Of a stretch of 64,000 nucleotides of DNA, positions 32,881 through 41,514 are shown piece by piece. The position numbers and the translations under genes were made by a program. A model generated the notes under the pieces. That model had not been told where the DNA came from, searched no databases, and saw nothing but the letters and a program-made list of their open reading frames with translations. The DNA is from Acidimicrobiales bacterium (GTDB taxonomy: Bacteria; Actinomycetota; Acidimicrobiia; Acidimicrobiales; SHLQ01), in NCBI GenBank assembly GCA_020628865.1, contig JAHDEJ010000004.1, positions 99,374 through 163,373 on the forward strand, written 5' to 3'. Numbering within the stretch: the first letter of the stretch is position 1; every line of letters begins with the position of its first letter.

Positions 32881-33369
32881 CTAGTCGGACTCGGCGGGTG
32901 GGTTGAGCAACTCTTCCAATCGCGCCGAGATGGTCTCGTAGCTCTCGGGTGATCGTCCGAAACCGGCGTCGATGTGCGCATCGTTTCCCTTGTCCGAGAG
33001 ATCGGCGATGTACATCACCTTCGTTTCGGTCTGCATCGCATCGTCGCTCATCTTCGGGATGGCATCGTGGGGCGGAATCACGTGACCGCCCCAGAAGGTC
33101 CGTGTGCGCAGGTCGGACTTGCGTCGAGTGAAGCGGGCGTCTGGTCGATCGATCCGATGCGTCGTGATCAGGTTCCGCACCTCCACCTCGTTCTCATCCA
33201 TGAAGACCCCGAGGCGAAGGAGTCGCCACACGGCCGGGACGGCAACCGCAAGCGCGGAAAGCGAGGTGGCGGTGTCCCAGGCAACCAACGAACGAGCGAT
33301 GATGAGCAGGGCGACACCCACTGCGAGCTTCGCGAGAAGGGGTGGGCCGAGGATCTTGATCTTGGTCAT
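32881..33369 (-). CDS. Membrane protein with cytoplasmic domain, function unknown
   Basis: 162 residues. Two hydrophobic segments near the N-terminus (about 8-27 and 36-50) are followed by a soluble domain with alternating charged residues (MDENEVEVRNLITTHRIDRPDARFTRRKSDLRTRTFWGGHVIPPH), a layout like small PH-domain (bPH2-like) membrane proteins of actinobacteria. I am not certain of the family. It ends 28 nt before the Lin0512 gene on the same strand and is divergent from the PPOX gene. Confidence 0.7.
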   Translation of the reverse strand: MTKIKILGPPLLAKLAVGVALLIIARSLVAWDTATSLSALAVAVPAVWRLLRLGVFMDENEVEVRNLITTHRIDRPDARFTRRKSDLRTRTFWGGHVIPPHDAIPKMSDDAMQTETKVMYIADLSDKGNDAHIDAGFGRSPESYETISARLEELLNPPAESD

Positions 33370-33444
33370 GCCATTCGAAACCTATTGCCTGGACGTCGGC
33401 TGCACACGAGCCGTGGCTCGAAGGCGGGGAGTAGGGTCGCAGAC

Positions 33445-34083
33445 ATGGACAACGACCCCCACATGATCAGCGATCAAGCCTCGCTCCGAGCGATGTACGG
33501 CGAGTCGGCGGTGGAGGCGAAGAAGGTGCCAGCGCTCACGCCTTCCACCGTTGCGGCCCTGGAGCGGGCCCCGTTCTTCGTGCTGTCCACCTCGGATGCG
33601 AACGGCCGCTGTGATGCGAGCCCCCGTGGCGGACCACCCGGACTCATCCAGATCCTCGGCGATTCCACGGTTGCCTTCCCCGACCTCCCCGGCAACCGAC
33701 TCATCGATTCGCTGCAGAACATCGTCGACAACCCACACCTCGGGATGCTCGTGGTCACGCCAGGCAAGGACGACACGATCAGAATCGACGGCCGTGCGCA
33801 CCTGACGACCGACCCCGAGATCCTGGCTCGTTGGGACGGCGTGGTGCGCAAGGCGAAGCTTGCCGTCGTCGTGTCGATCGACGCCGTGTTCGTCCACTGC
33901 GCGCTCGCCTTTCGTCGCAGCGAGCTGTGGGATCCGAGGACGTGGCCGGACTACGAGGCAACTCCCGACCTGATCGAGTTGTTCAGCGAGATGACCGGCC
34001 TCGACATGGATGTGAACGACTCGCGCGCGTCACTCGAGAACGAATACGCGCAGACGCTCGCGGAGGAACGCGCCGAGCAATGA
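33445..34083 (+). CDS. Pyridoxamine 5'-phosphate oxidase-like flavoprotein (MSMEG_1061 type)
   Basis: 212 residues. The split-barrel flavin-binding pattern is clear: FFVLSTSDANGRCDASPRGGPPG, FPDLPGNRLIDSLQNIVDNPHLGMLVVTPG and FVHCALAFRRSELWDP. This subfamily binds FMN, F420 or heme and is annotated from mycobacteria as MSMEG_1061. It probably reduces a small organic molecule. The stop overlaps azlC by 4 bp (ATGA), an unusual pairing with an amino-acid exporter. Start at 33445 chosen from family alignment. Confidence 0.88.
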   Translation: MDNDPHMISDQASLRAMYGESAVEAKKVPALTPSTVAALERAPFFVLSTSDANGRCDASPRGGPPGLIQILGDSTVAFPDLPGNRLIDSLQNIVDNPHLGMLVVTPGKDDTIRIDGRAHLTTDPEILARWDGVVRKAKLAVVVSIDAVFVHCALAFRRSELWDPRTWPDYEATPDLIELFSEMTGLDMDVNDSRASLENEYAQTLAEERAEQ

Positions 34084-34772
34084 CGACTGCCGAAGGCGGG
34101 ACGACGTCGCCGACGCGGCTGTCGCTGGCGGACTTCGCCACCATGTCCATCACCTTCTTCTCGCTCGGCGTGACCTTGCAGGTGGTGCTGATCGACACGG
34201 GAACGTCGCCGCTTCGTGCGTTCGTTGCGTCGTCCGTCATCTTCTCGGCCACGTCGCAGTTCGCCTATCTGGCGGTTCGGGACGCCGGCGGTGGCGACTG
34301 GGCGGCGATTCTCGCTGGGCTCGTGGTGGCGACTCGGTTCGGCATCCTTGCCGTCAGCCTCAGCCGCAAGCTTCCGGAGGGGGCGATGCGTCGAGCGTTG
34401 GCCGCCGTCAATGCGTTCGACCCGAACGTCGCTGTCGCTGTGCAACAGCCGACGGCGGAGACGGCCGAGCGGGAGTTCTGGAGGACCACAGCCGGGATGA
34501 TGCTCGGCTGGTTCATCGGGATCGCGGTGGGTACGTGGTTGGGGGATGTGCTGGGCGACACGCAGCGGCTCGGTCTGGACGCGGTGTTTCCGGCAGCGCT
34601 GCTGGCGATCATCGGCAACCTGCTGCGATCGCCGGACGGCCGCACCGCCGGGCTCGCTGGCGGACTGCTCTGCCTAGTTCTCCTCCCGTTCGTTCCCGCC
34701 GGGCTTCCCATCATCCTGAGCCTCTTCGGGGTGCTCATCGCGGTGGTCACCGTGAAGGAGCCGGGTCGATGA
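34080..34772 (+). CDS. azlC: AzlC family branched-chain amino acid exporter, large subunit
   Basis: 230 residues with about seven hydrophobic segments. The N-terminal FATMSITFFSLGVTLQ and SSVIFSATSQFAYL blocks match AzlC/YgaZ, where SATSQF corresponds to the conserved G-AGQ-F region. With AzlD (next gene, ATGA overlap) it forms a two-component exporter of branched-chain or related amino acids in the plasma membrane. The substrate here is not certain. Confidence 0.85.
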   Translation: MTTAEGGTTSPTRLSLADFATMSITFFSLGVTLQVVLIDTGTSPLRAFVASSVIFSATSQFAYLAVRDAGGGDWAAILAGLVVATRFGILAVSLSRKLPEGAMRRALAAVNAFDPNVAVAVQQPTAETAEREFWRTTAGMMLGWFIGIAVGTWLGDVLGDTQRLGLDAVFPAALLAIIGNLLRSPDGRTAGLAGGLLCLVLLPFVPAGLPIILSLFGVLIAVVTVKEPGR

Positions 34773-35071
34773 CCGTTCTCGCCATCGTGGCGCTCACGAT
34801 CGGGGTCTGGGGCCAACGGCTCGCCGGCGCCTTCATCGTCGGTCCGCTGTTGGATCGCCGACCGGGCTTCGCTCGCGCCGCCGGGCTGATCCCAGCCGCG
34901 GTCGTGATGGCGGTGATTGTGCAACTCACCGTTGCCAACGGCCGCGAGCTCGTCGTGGACGCTCGGCTTGCCGGAGTTGCTGCCGCCGCGGTGCTGGTGT
35001 GGCGGCGAGCGCCGTTCATCGTCGTGGTGCTCACCGCTGCAGCTGTGACCGCGCTCATTCGGGCGCTCTGA
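34769..35071 (+). CDS. azlD: AzlD family branched-chain amino acid exporter, small subunit
   Basis: 100 residues with three to four transmembrane helices (1-14, 38-54, 61-75, 80-97). The RRAPFIVVVLTAAAVTALIRAL end is the AzlD pattern. It starts inside the azlC stop (ATGA). The partner subunit is required for export. Ends 15 nt before the convergent serine hydrolase. Confidence 0.85.
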   Translation: MTVLAIVALTIGVWGQRLAGAFIVGPLLDRRPGFARAAGLIPAAVVMAVIVQLTVANGRELVVDARLAGVAAAAVLVWRRAPFIVVVLTAAAVTALIRAL

Positions 35072-35086
35072 TCAGCACCCCCAAGT

Positions 35087-36151
35087 TCAGGCGATGACGG
35101 GGAACGTCCGCCGTACGGACTCGATCCAGGAATCGACCTCGGGCGCCTTTGCGATTTCGGTCTTGCCGAGCCGCACGATCACCAGGTCCCGTTGCGGGTC
35201 GACCAGGATGCGCTGTGTCTCGTATCCGGCGGCGTAGAAGACCGACTCATCCGGCGGCCAGATCCACCAGTGTGCGCCGTAGCCGACCCCTTCGTCATTG
35301 CGAGCCTGCATCGTCCGGGCATGGTCGACCCATCCTTCGGGAAGCAGCCGTGCGCCATCCCACACACCGTCGCGTAGGTACAACAGGCCGATCTTGGCGA
35401 AGTCTCGGGCCGTCGCATGGAGGTAGGACGAGCCGACCCAAGTGCCGCGGTCGTCGAACGTGAGCGCCGCGTCCATGCCGAGCGGCTGGAACAGGCGGCG
35501 CTGCGCCCACGATTCGAACGTGTCGCCTCGTCCGACCAGGTCACCGATGATTCCCGTCAGCAGATTCGTGGTGCCGCTCGAGTAGTTGAAGCGCGTCCCG
35601 GGTGGGGCTTCAGCCGGAAGTTCGGCGACGTAGGCGGCCATGTCGTGGCGTCCTTCGCCAAAGAGCATTTCGAGGCAATGGCTCGTGGCGTCGTCGACGT
35701 AGTCTTCGACGAAGGTCGTGCCGGACACCATGTGCAGCAGCTGCTCGATGGTGATGTCGTGCCGGGGATCGTCGCTGTCCGACCACTCCGGAACCGGGGC
35801 GCGGTCGGCCAGGGTCAGGACGCCGTCGGCGACCAGCAGACCGATCATCGTCTGGGTGATGCTCTTTGCCATCGACCACGAGATCAGTGCTTCGTCGATT
35901 CCGGCGGTCGGACCGTACCGTTCGTCCACGATCTGGCCGGCTTGGACGGTGACGAAGGCGAGCGATTGCCCGAGTGGTCCGGATTCGTCGAGGTTTCCGT
36001 TCGGAGAGAACACGGCGTCCAGCAGTTCCCGGCGCACGGTTGTCTCGCCGATGTCGGAGGCCGTCGTGGGCCATTCTGCGGTGGGCCAGGGCGTTTCGGG
36101 CGCCTGCGTCGGCAGCGGCACGGTGGGCGGAACGGGATCGAACACCTGCAT
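35087..36151 (-). CDS. Serine hydrolase, class C beta-lactamase family
   Basis: 354 residues without an obvious signal peptide. The catalytic SxxK is SMAK in ALISWSMAKSITQTMIGLL, and YSS in FNYSSGTTNLLTG replaces the usual YxN. VFYAAGYETQRILVDPQRDLVIVRLG is the conserved C-terminal block. Such proteins act as esterases or peptidases (6-aminohexanoate-dimer hydrolase-like) more often than as true beta-lactamases. A cytoplasmic esterase is the best guess. Confidence 0.9.
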   Translation of the reverse strand: MQVFDPVPPTVPLPTQAPETPWPTAEWPTTASDIGETTVRRELLDAVFSPNGNLDESGPLGQSLAFVTVQAGQIVDERYGPTAGIDEALISWSMAKSITQTMIGLLVADGVLTLADRAPVPEWSDSDDPRHDITIEQLLHMVSGTTFVEDYVDDATSHCLEMLFGEGRHDMAAYVAELPAEAPPGTRFNYSSGTTNLLTGIIGDLVGRGDTFESWAQRRLFQPLGMDAALTFDDRGTWVGSSYLHATARDFAKIGLLYLRDGVWDGARLLPEGWVDHARTMQARNDEGVGYGAHWWIWPPDESVFYAAGYETQRILVDPQRDLVIVRLGKTEIAKAPEVDSWIESVRRTFPVIA

Positions 36152-36311
36152 GTGTGCCTCCTCAGCGAATCGTTGCGCACCCTAGCAAGGGGTCATGCAG
36201 CTCCGGAACGTGGTATTCGGCGTTGGCGCGGCCGCCGATCGTGAGCGGGGTGGGCGGAGTTCCACCCGCCGTTGCGCACGTGGTCGTACGTTCACTCTCA
36301 AGGGAGGGACG

Positions 36312-36632
36312 GTGAGCGACACCTGGGTGGCGCCCGGCTGGTGGCTGGCCAGCGATGGGCGGTGGTACCCGCCGGCTACGGCGGAAGGCGACACGGTCGA
36401 GGCCGACACGAACGGCATCGAACGGGGTGTCGACGCGTACGTGGTGCTGGATCTTCGGACGAGCGAACCGACGATCGAACTCGCGGCCAAGCCAGTGATG
36501 ACGCCTCCGCCCATTCCCGCGCCTGCAGCGCGGCCGGCTTCGGCCCACGACCGTTCGCGGGGCGTCGGCGGCACCCGATGGGGTGGCCATCGACGAATAG
36601 CTCCGCCGATCGGCACGAGCCCCGCGGACTGA
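36312..36632 (+). CDS. Small protein with Acidimicrobiia-type PGWW..DGRWYPP tag
   Basis: 106 residues from a GTG start with AGGGAGG four bases upstream (36301-36307). The N-terminus VSDTWVAPGWWLASDGRWYPP is a short Trp-rich motif seen at the start of many proteins in Acidimicrobiia, related to the DUF2510 tag. The rest is low-complexity, rich in Ala, Pro and Arg. No function is known. It ends 30 nt from the convergent coiled-coil gene. The 160-nt gap before it (36152-36311) holds nothing else I recognise. Confidence 0.7.
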   Translation: MSDTWVAPGWWLASDGRWYPPATAEGDTVEADTNGIERGVDAYVVLDLRTSEPTIELAAKPVMTPPPIPAPAARPASAHDRSRGVGGTRWGGHRRIAPPIGTSPAD

Positions 36633-36662
36633 TGGACCGGCGACCTCGGTCGCCGGTTCAGA

Positions 36663-39062
36663 TCACGGGCGACGGAACCGTCCGCGCGTCTTGTCCTTCT
36701 TGGCGTAGGAGGCGACGAACCAGTCCGAGCCGTCCTTCGGGGTGAGGCGCTCTTCCTTGGTCGTCTCGCCGATCACGTCGGCAACACGGAGGCCACCGTC
36801 GGAGCGCGGTTCCGGCTCGGGTGTCGGAGCGGGCGCCGGAGCCGGCTCCGCGGGCTCGACCCGTTCGCCGGACGAGAACGTGAGCGGTCGGCCACCGGCG
36901 GCGCCTTCGAGCTCGGCGATGCGGCCGTTCGCGTCATCGAGCAGGGCTCGAAGCGACTGAATCTCGCGGGTGTTCTGCTCCAGTGCGGCGACCATGTTCG
37001 TGACCGAGTCCGACAGCGTGCTTTCCGACGATGCCGTCTCGTCGAGGCGGGCCTCCACGGCCGACAAACGTTGGGCGTCGAGCGGATTTGCCGGCGCGAG
37101 GCCGAGTTCGCCGCTGGGCTTCGCCGCCAGCGAAACGATCGTCGTCTCCAGGTGCTCCAGCCGGGCGTCGGTGTTTCCGTTTCCTGCCTCTGCGGCAGTG
37201 ATGCGTTCGTCGAGGGCAGCGTTGGTGGACTGTTGCTCGTCCGTTGCAGCCATATTGGCCTGCTCGAGTTCGCCGAGCCGCACGGCCTGGCCTTCGAGCT
37301 CGACCTGGATCGCCTTGACCAAGTCGGTCTGCAGGACCCGCAGGTTCTCGGAGAAGTGCTGGGATTCGATGGCGATGCTCGTCGCACTGTTTGCCGTCTC
37401 GTCCACCGCTTGCAGGCGCTCTTCGAGCGCAGCGAGTGCTTCGGCGGTACTGGTGTCGTCCGCTTGTTCCGTGAGGAGCTGTCGTGCCTCGGCGACCTGC
37501 GCCGCCAGTTCTTCCTCGATGGCGCCGACCTGCGTGGCCATGGCCTGCTCGGTTGCCTCGAGTTTCGCAGCGAGTTCGGCCTGCGACTCCTGCTGCTGAT
37601 CGGCGAGGAGCTCGCGTGCTTCCTTGATGCGCTCGGCCAGACGATTCTCGGATGCGTCGACCCGTTCGTCGATGCGTGCGTCGACGGCGTCGGCATGCTG
37701 CTGGACGGTGTCGAGCTGTTCCTGGACGGCGTCCAGTTGACCCAACCGCTCTTCGGTGGCGGCGACCCGGTCGGCCACCTCAGCAGTCGCTTCGGTGGCG
37801 CGTTCCTCGACTTCGTCGAGACGAGAGTGGGCGTTGTCGACCCGGGCGTTCATGCCATCGAGCTGGGCGGTGAGTTCATCGGTGTTCGTGGCTGCAGCGA
37901 CTTCGTCGATGCGGGCGTGAACGTCGTTGACACGACCGTCGATCTCGCTGACACGACCGTCGATCTCGCTGACGCGGCCATCGGTCTCGCTGACGCGGCC
38001 ATCGGTCTCGCTGATTCGACCGTCGATCTCGTTGACACGACCGTCGATTTCGCTGATTCGACCATCGACCTCGCTGACGCGAGTGTCGACTTCACCGATG
38101 CGGCCGTCGGTGTGATCGACGCGACCGGTGAGGTCGCCGATGCGGCCGGCGACGTCGTCGTTGTGACCCGTCAGCTCGTCGATGCGAGCGTGGGTGTCGT
38201 TCACTCGGTTGTCGACGTGGTCGATGCGTCCGCTGAGTTCGTCGGTGTTGGCGATGTCGTCGATGCGGCCGTGGACGCCCTGAAGCTGGTCGCTGAGTTC
38301 GTCCACCCGACCGGCGACACCATCGACGCGCTGGTCGACGGCTTCGAGGGCATCGGAGGATGCGCCGGAGTCCAGGTCGGCCATGTTGGCCTGCAGGCGT
38401 TCCTCAGCCTGCTGAACCTGTGCGGCGAGCTGTTCGCGCGCTTCGGCGACGTCGGCCGCGAGGTTGTTCTCGACCTCGGCGACCTGGCTCTCGAGCACAC
38501 CGCGGACTTCGCCGACCTGGGCTGCGAGCTGGGACTCGGCGGCGCCGACCTGGGCGCGGAGGCCCTCTTCGTTCTCCACCAGCCGCGAGGACAGTTCGTC
38601 GAGCCGGACAAACGCCTGCTCGAGGTAGCTCATCAGCTGGTTGACTTCTTCGCTGTCCCGGACTCGACCGGACTCGACGGCTGCCATCCGCGAGTCCAAC
38701 GACAGCAGTGTCTCGTTGCTGACGGTGGGTTCGGCGGCGGGTGCGGTCGCCTGCTGTTCCAACCGTGCGCTCGTCTGTCCGATGAGGGAACGAAGGTCGA
38801 CGACCTCCTGGGCGAGCTGCTCGGTCCGATCGTCGGTCTCTGGAGCGCTGCTGCTCTGACCGGTGGCCAGGCGGGTCTCCACCTCGAGCAGCCGGGCGTT
38901 CATCGCCTGGAGCTGAGACGAGAGCTCGAGCACGCGGCCATCGGTGCTTGCTCGTTGCGTATCGAGGGTGATGGAGCGGGCCACCGTGCGAGCAGAGGTG
39001 ATGTCACTTGACATCTCTGGCCAGAGCGGGGCGGGCTCATCCGTGACTGATTCGTTGTCCAT
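36663..39062 (-). CDS. Long coiled-coil protein with heptad repeat array
   Basis: 799 residues, predicted almost wholly alpha-helical coiled coil from about residue 35 to 715, rich in Ala, Glu, Asp, Gln, Arg and lacking a signal peptide or membrane segment. Residues about 310-380 contain tandem DGR(V/I)(S/N)E(I/T/V) heptads. The C-terminus has a Pro/Glu linker (PAPAPAPTPEPEPRS) and a basic tail (KKDKTRGRFRRP). It could be a cytoskeletal, polar-scaffold or DivIVA-like protein; no family is recognised. A plus-strand open frame of 646 codons lies over it but is a codon-bias shadow. Confidence 0.85.
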   Translation of the reverse strand: MDNESVTDEPAPLWPEMSSDITSARTVARSITLDTQRASTDGRVLELSSQLQAMNARLLEVETRLATGQSSSAPETDDRTEQLAQEVVDLRSLIGQTSARLEQQATAPAAEPTVSNETLLSLDSRMAAVESGRVRDSEEVNQLMSYLEQAFVRLDELSSRLVENEEGLRAQVGAAESQLAAQVGEVRGVLESQVAEVENNLAADVAEAREQLAAQVQQAEERLQANMADLDSGASSDALEAVDQRVDGVAGRVDELSDQLQGVHGRIDDIANTDELSGRIDHVDNRVNDTHARIDELTGHNDDVAGRIGDLTGRVDHTDGRIGEVDTRVSEVDGRISEIDGRVNEIDGRISETDGRVSETDGRVSEIDGRVSEIDGRVNDVHARIDEVAAATNTDELTAQLDGMNARVDNAHSRLDEVEERATEATAEVADRVAATEERLGQLDAVQEQLDTVQQHADAVDARIDERVDASENRLAERIKEARELLADQQQESQAELAAKLEATEQAMATQVGAIEEELAAQVAEARQLLTEQADDTSTAEALAALEERLQAVDETANSATSIAIESQHFSENLRVLQTDLVKAIQVELEGQAVRLGELEQANMAATDEQQSTNAALDERITAAEAGNGNTDARLEHLETTIVSLAAKPSGELGLAPANPLDAQRLSAVEARLDETASSESTLSDSVTNMVAALEQNTREIQSLRALLDDANGRIAELEGAAGGRPLTFSSGERVEPAEPAPAPAPTPEPEPRSDGGLRVADVIGETTKEERLTPKDGSDWFVASYAKKDKTRGRFRRP
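37926..38136 (-). repeat. Tandem 21-bp repeats encoding DGR(V/I)xEx heptads
   Basis: About ten consecutive 21-bp units of the type gaccgtcgatctcgctgacac (plus-strand reading, one unit shown in part) encode heptads such as DGRVSEI. Units vary at a few positions and keep frame. Array edges are approximate. It is likely to expand and contract by slippage. Confidence 0.75.
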
Positions 39063-39189
39063 CTATCTCACCGGTCGTCGGAGGGTCTACGCAGATCTGT
39101 CGGCTCGGGGGCAGGCGACATTAGGCCGAATGCATCACTGCAGGATTCGGTTGGCAGGGAGGACGGCCCAGACCACCGAGGGTGAGATT

Positions 39190-40728
39190 TCAGGCGAGTC
39201 GTTCGCAGCTGGGTCGTGCGACATCGCTGCCCGGGCCGCCGACGCAGGTGTCCGTGCCGCGGCCGCCGAACATCGTGTCGTTCCCGTCGTCGCCGTAGTG
39301 GCGGTCGTTTCCGCCCCCACCCTGGAGAATGTCGTTTCCGCCCTTGCCCGTGAGTGCGTCGCGGCCGGGTCCTCCGATGAGGGTGTCGTCACCACCGCCG
39401 CCGACCACGCGGTCACGTTGTGCCCCGCCGTCGAGGTGGTCCTTGCCGTTGCGGCCGAGGAGGCGGTCGCGTCCGTCGTCTCCGAAGATCCGGTCGTGTC
39501 CGGTGCCGCCGATGAGTCGATCGTTTCCGTCGCCGCCACAGATGACGTCGTTGCCGCCGAGTCCATCGATGGTGTCGTTGCCTCCGCCGCCGACGATCAC
39601 GTCCGCGCCGTCGGTTCCGACGAGACGGTCGGGTCCGTTGGTGCCGACGATCGTTGCCCGGCGCCCGTCGCAGGTGCTGAGCGGGTTGGCGTCGTCGAAC
39701 CGGATCGTCTGGAAGAACGGGTCCTGCGCCAGCTCGCGGGCCGCCTGCAGCGACGTGCCGCTGGTGTCGAGCCACCATTCGCAGTCGGTGCCCTGCACGG
39801 TGTCTTCATGGTTGTCGTGGAAGTAGAGGATTGCGGCGAAGCGTTCCCGGAATTCTCCCTGCTTCATCAGTGACCGCACGTCGCGCAGCCATTGGGCTTT
39901 CTCGCCCGGGCCACCTTCGGCGGACCCGAACTCGGGCAGCACGAGCTTCTTGTCGGGATGTTGGCGGGACCATTCGAGGAACGGGGTGATCGTGTCTTCG
40001 AGCGACTCCCATTGTTCGTTCGGGTTCCCGCGGCATTCGTTCCAGTTGTAGGGATCGGCGCCGAGGAAGTCGACGTAGGCATCGCCCGGATACCAGAGTT
40101 CGGCGCGGCGACGATCGGTCGGGTCGATCCGCGCCACCTCGAAGCTCCAGGAGGTCATGGTCCAGATCCACTTGACGTTGGCGCCTTCGGCTTCAAAGAC
40201 GCCGTGGAGTCGGCGCCATGCGTCGATGAAGTCGTCGTCGGTGCCGAGCGCCTGGTTGAAGGAGGCTTCCGGTTCGTGGCTGAAGACCATCCAGACGTCC
40301 CCGTCGAGGCGTTTGGCCGACTGCGCCAGGTCGATCATCTGGTCGTGGATGGTGGATCCGGCGGGTGCGTCGGCGATCTCGCGCCACGTGAGCTTCCGGC
40401 CGTCGGCACGGCGGGTGTTGACGCCGGCGACCACGATCCGTCCGCCCTCCGACGCCCATCGGTTGAAGTTGCTGTCGATCGGGGTGTCGAAGCGCTGGAA
40501 CGACCGGACAATCGGCAGGGTCGTGCCGAGATCCCGTTCGAGGGCTTCGATTGCTGCTTGCGCGTTCTCGTTGCCGCGGGGTTGGGCGTAGGCCCCGAAC
40601 AGCACGCCCGAGTCGAGTGCCTCGGCCGGCCGAGCGGAGGTCGAGAGCAGCGAGCCGAGGACACCACAGACCAGCAGCGCCATCAGGGCGATGCGGTGCA
40701 GCGGGCGGGGGAGCGGGGGAGTGTGCAC
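39190..40728 (-). CDS. Secreted GH26-like glycosidase with RTX (hemolysin-type) calcium-binding repeats
   Basis: 512 residues. A signal peptide occupies residues 1-38 (LHRIALMALLVCGVLGSLLSTSARPAEA). Residues about 40-315 form a GH26-like TIM barrel, with the acid/base Glu in VFSHEPEA and the nucleophile Glu in LVLPEFGSAEG. About 140 C-terminal residues are RTX nonapeptides (GGGGNDTID, GGDGNDRLI). Cleavage of a beta-mannan-type or similar exopolysaccharide is inferred. The catalytic part is clearly paralogous to 60803-62320 (shared AEALD(S/N)GV(L/A)FGAYA and TMTSWSFEV/IMTSWAFEV). RTX tails usually bind Ca2+ outside the cell, but no type I secretion genes are present. Confidence 0.85.
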   Translation of the reverse strand: MHTPPLPRPLHRIALMALLVCGVLGSLLSTSARPAEALDSGVLFGAYAQPRGNENAQAAIEALERDLGTTLPIVRSFQRFDTPIDSNFNRWASEGGRIVVAGVNTRRADGRKLTWREIADAPAGSTIHDQMIDLAQSAKRLDGDVWMVFSHEPEASFNQALGTDDDFIDAWRRLHGVFEAEGANVKWIWTMTSWSFEVARIDPTDRRRAELWYPGDAYVDFLGADPYNWNECRGNPNEQWESLEDTITPFLEWSRQHPDKKLVLPEFGSAEGGPGEKAQWLRDVRSLMKQGEFRERFAAILYFHDNHEDTVQGTDCEWWLDTSGTSLQAARELAQDPFFQTIRFDDANPLSTCDGRRATIVGTNGPDRLVGTDGADVIVGGGGNDTIDGLGGNDVICGGDGNDRLIGGTGHDRIFGDDGRDRLLGRNGKDHLDGGAQRDRVVGGGGDDTLIGGPGRDALTGKGGNDILQGGGGNDRHYGDDGNDTMFGGRGTDTCVGGPGSDVARPSCERLA

Positions 40729-40835
40729 GGCTGCCGATGATAGATCGTCGTCATCGAATCGTCACATAGGGGGTCGATTCCGCCCACACCGTGTCAGAGT
40801 CAGCAGAAAATGACCCGCACGGTGGTTGTGTCCAA

Positions 40836-40860
40836 GAAATCTTCGAGATGCGGAGATTTC
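40836..40860. promoter_or_regulatory. Inverted repeat in the 40729-41022 intergenic region
   Basis: GAAATCT (40836-40842) and AGATTTC (40854-40860) form a 7-bp inverted repeat with 11 nt between. The 294-nt gap is AT-richer than its surroundings and separates the divergent GH26-like and DUF2510 genes, so it must hold two promoters. Nothing else is assigned in it. Confidence 0.3.
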
Positions 40861-41022
40861 GCAACGAGCACGAACATCGCTGAATGTTGCGATCGATGCG
40901 CCGATTCACCGCGGTCGGTGGTCGTCTTGCTGGCGCGCACATCGAGGTGGCGAATGGTCGAGAATCTGGTACCCCAACACCACTCCGCGTGAAATTGAAT
41001 TGATCAAAGGCGCTGATCCAGC

Positions 41023-41496
41023 ATGCTCGCCATGGTCCCACAACTGGCTCTGGTCGACTGGGTGGCGCTCGTCATTGCCGCCGTCCTCCTCGCCGCAGTC
41101 GTCGCCGCGCTCGTGATCGCCTGGATCGCCTCCCGGCACAAGCGCAAGGTCGAGCGACTCGGAACCCCATCACGCACCGGACGGACGACCGTTCGACGGT
41201 CCACGCCCGAGCGCGCGAAAATCATCGACATGATGCCGCAGGAGTCAACCGACGACGCCGACGCCGCTGCGAGCCGGCCACCGGTGCCGGAGACCCGGCC
41301 GAACAGCCTGCTCGACGCCCCACCCTCGGCCAAGGCTCCCGTGCTTGCCAATGGTGTCGCCGGCCACGGCTTCGCCCTCCGCCAGCCCGGCTTCTTCGAA
41401 GACCCGATCGGCCGGCACGAACAGCGGTACTGGGACGGCGCCCGGTGGACCGAGTACGTGAAGGAACAGGGTCAGCGTTTCATCGACCCGCTCTAG
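41023..41496 (+). CDS. Membrane protein with C-terminal DUF2510 motif
   Basis: 157 residues. One transmembrane helix at about 10-35 (DWVALVIAAVLLAAVVAALVIAWIA) is followed by a basic cytoplasmic stretch and a C-terminal DUF2510 motif PGFFEDPIGRHEQRYWDGARWTEYV. DUF2510 is an actinobacterial tag of unknown function, usually joined to membrane proteins. It ends 18 nt from the convergent PilZ gene. Confidence 0.8.
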   Translation: MLAMVPQLALVDWVALVIAAVLLAAVVAALVIAWIASRHKRKVERLGTPSRTGRTTVRRSTPERAKIIDMMPQESTDDADAAASRPPVPETRPNSLLDAPPSAKAPVLANGVAGHGFALRQPGFFEDPIGRHEQRYWDGARWTEYVKEQGQRFIDPL

Positions 41497-41514
41497 GGGC
41501 CTGCTGAGCCTGCG

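Noticed and set aside
37926-38136. CRISPR array from the 21-bp repeats
   Set aside because: Units are adjacent without spacers, keep reading frame and encode heptads of a coiled-coil protein.
37071-39011. 646-codon plus-strand frame over the coiled-coil gene
   Set aside because: It is the complement of a repetitive Glu/Asp/Ala-rich gene and its residue content (Val, Asp, Leu, Gly repeats) mirrors that; no ribosome site.
39329-39826. Repetitive DNA in the RTX region as a tandem non-coding repeat
   Set aside because: The periodicity follows GGxGxDxx nonapeptides of the minus-strand secreted protein, so it is coding.
40810-40992. 60-residue plus-strand ORF in the intergenic region
   Set aside because: No ribosome site, seven Ser/Cys-rich turns and no hydrophobic or helical pattern; the region more likely holds promoters.
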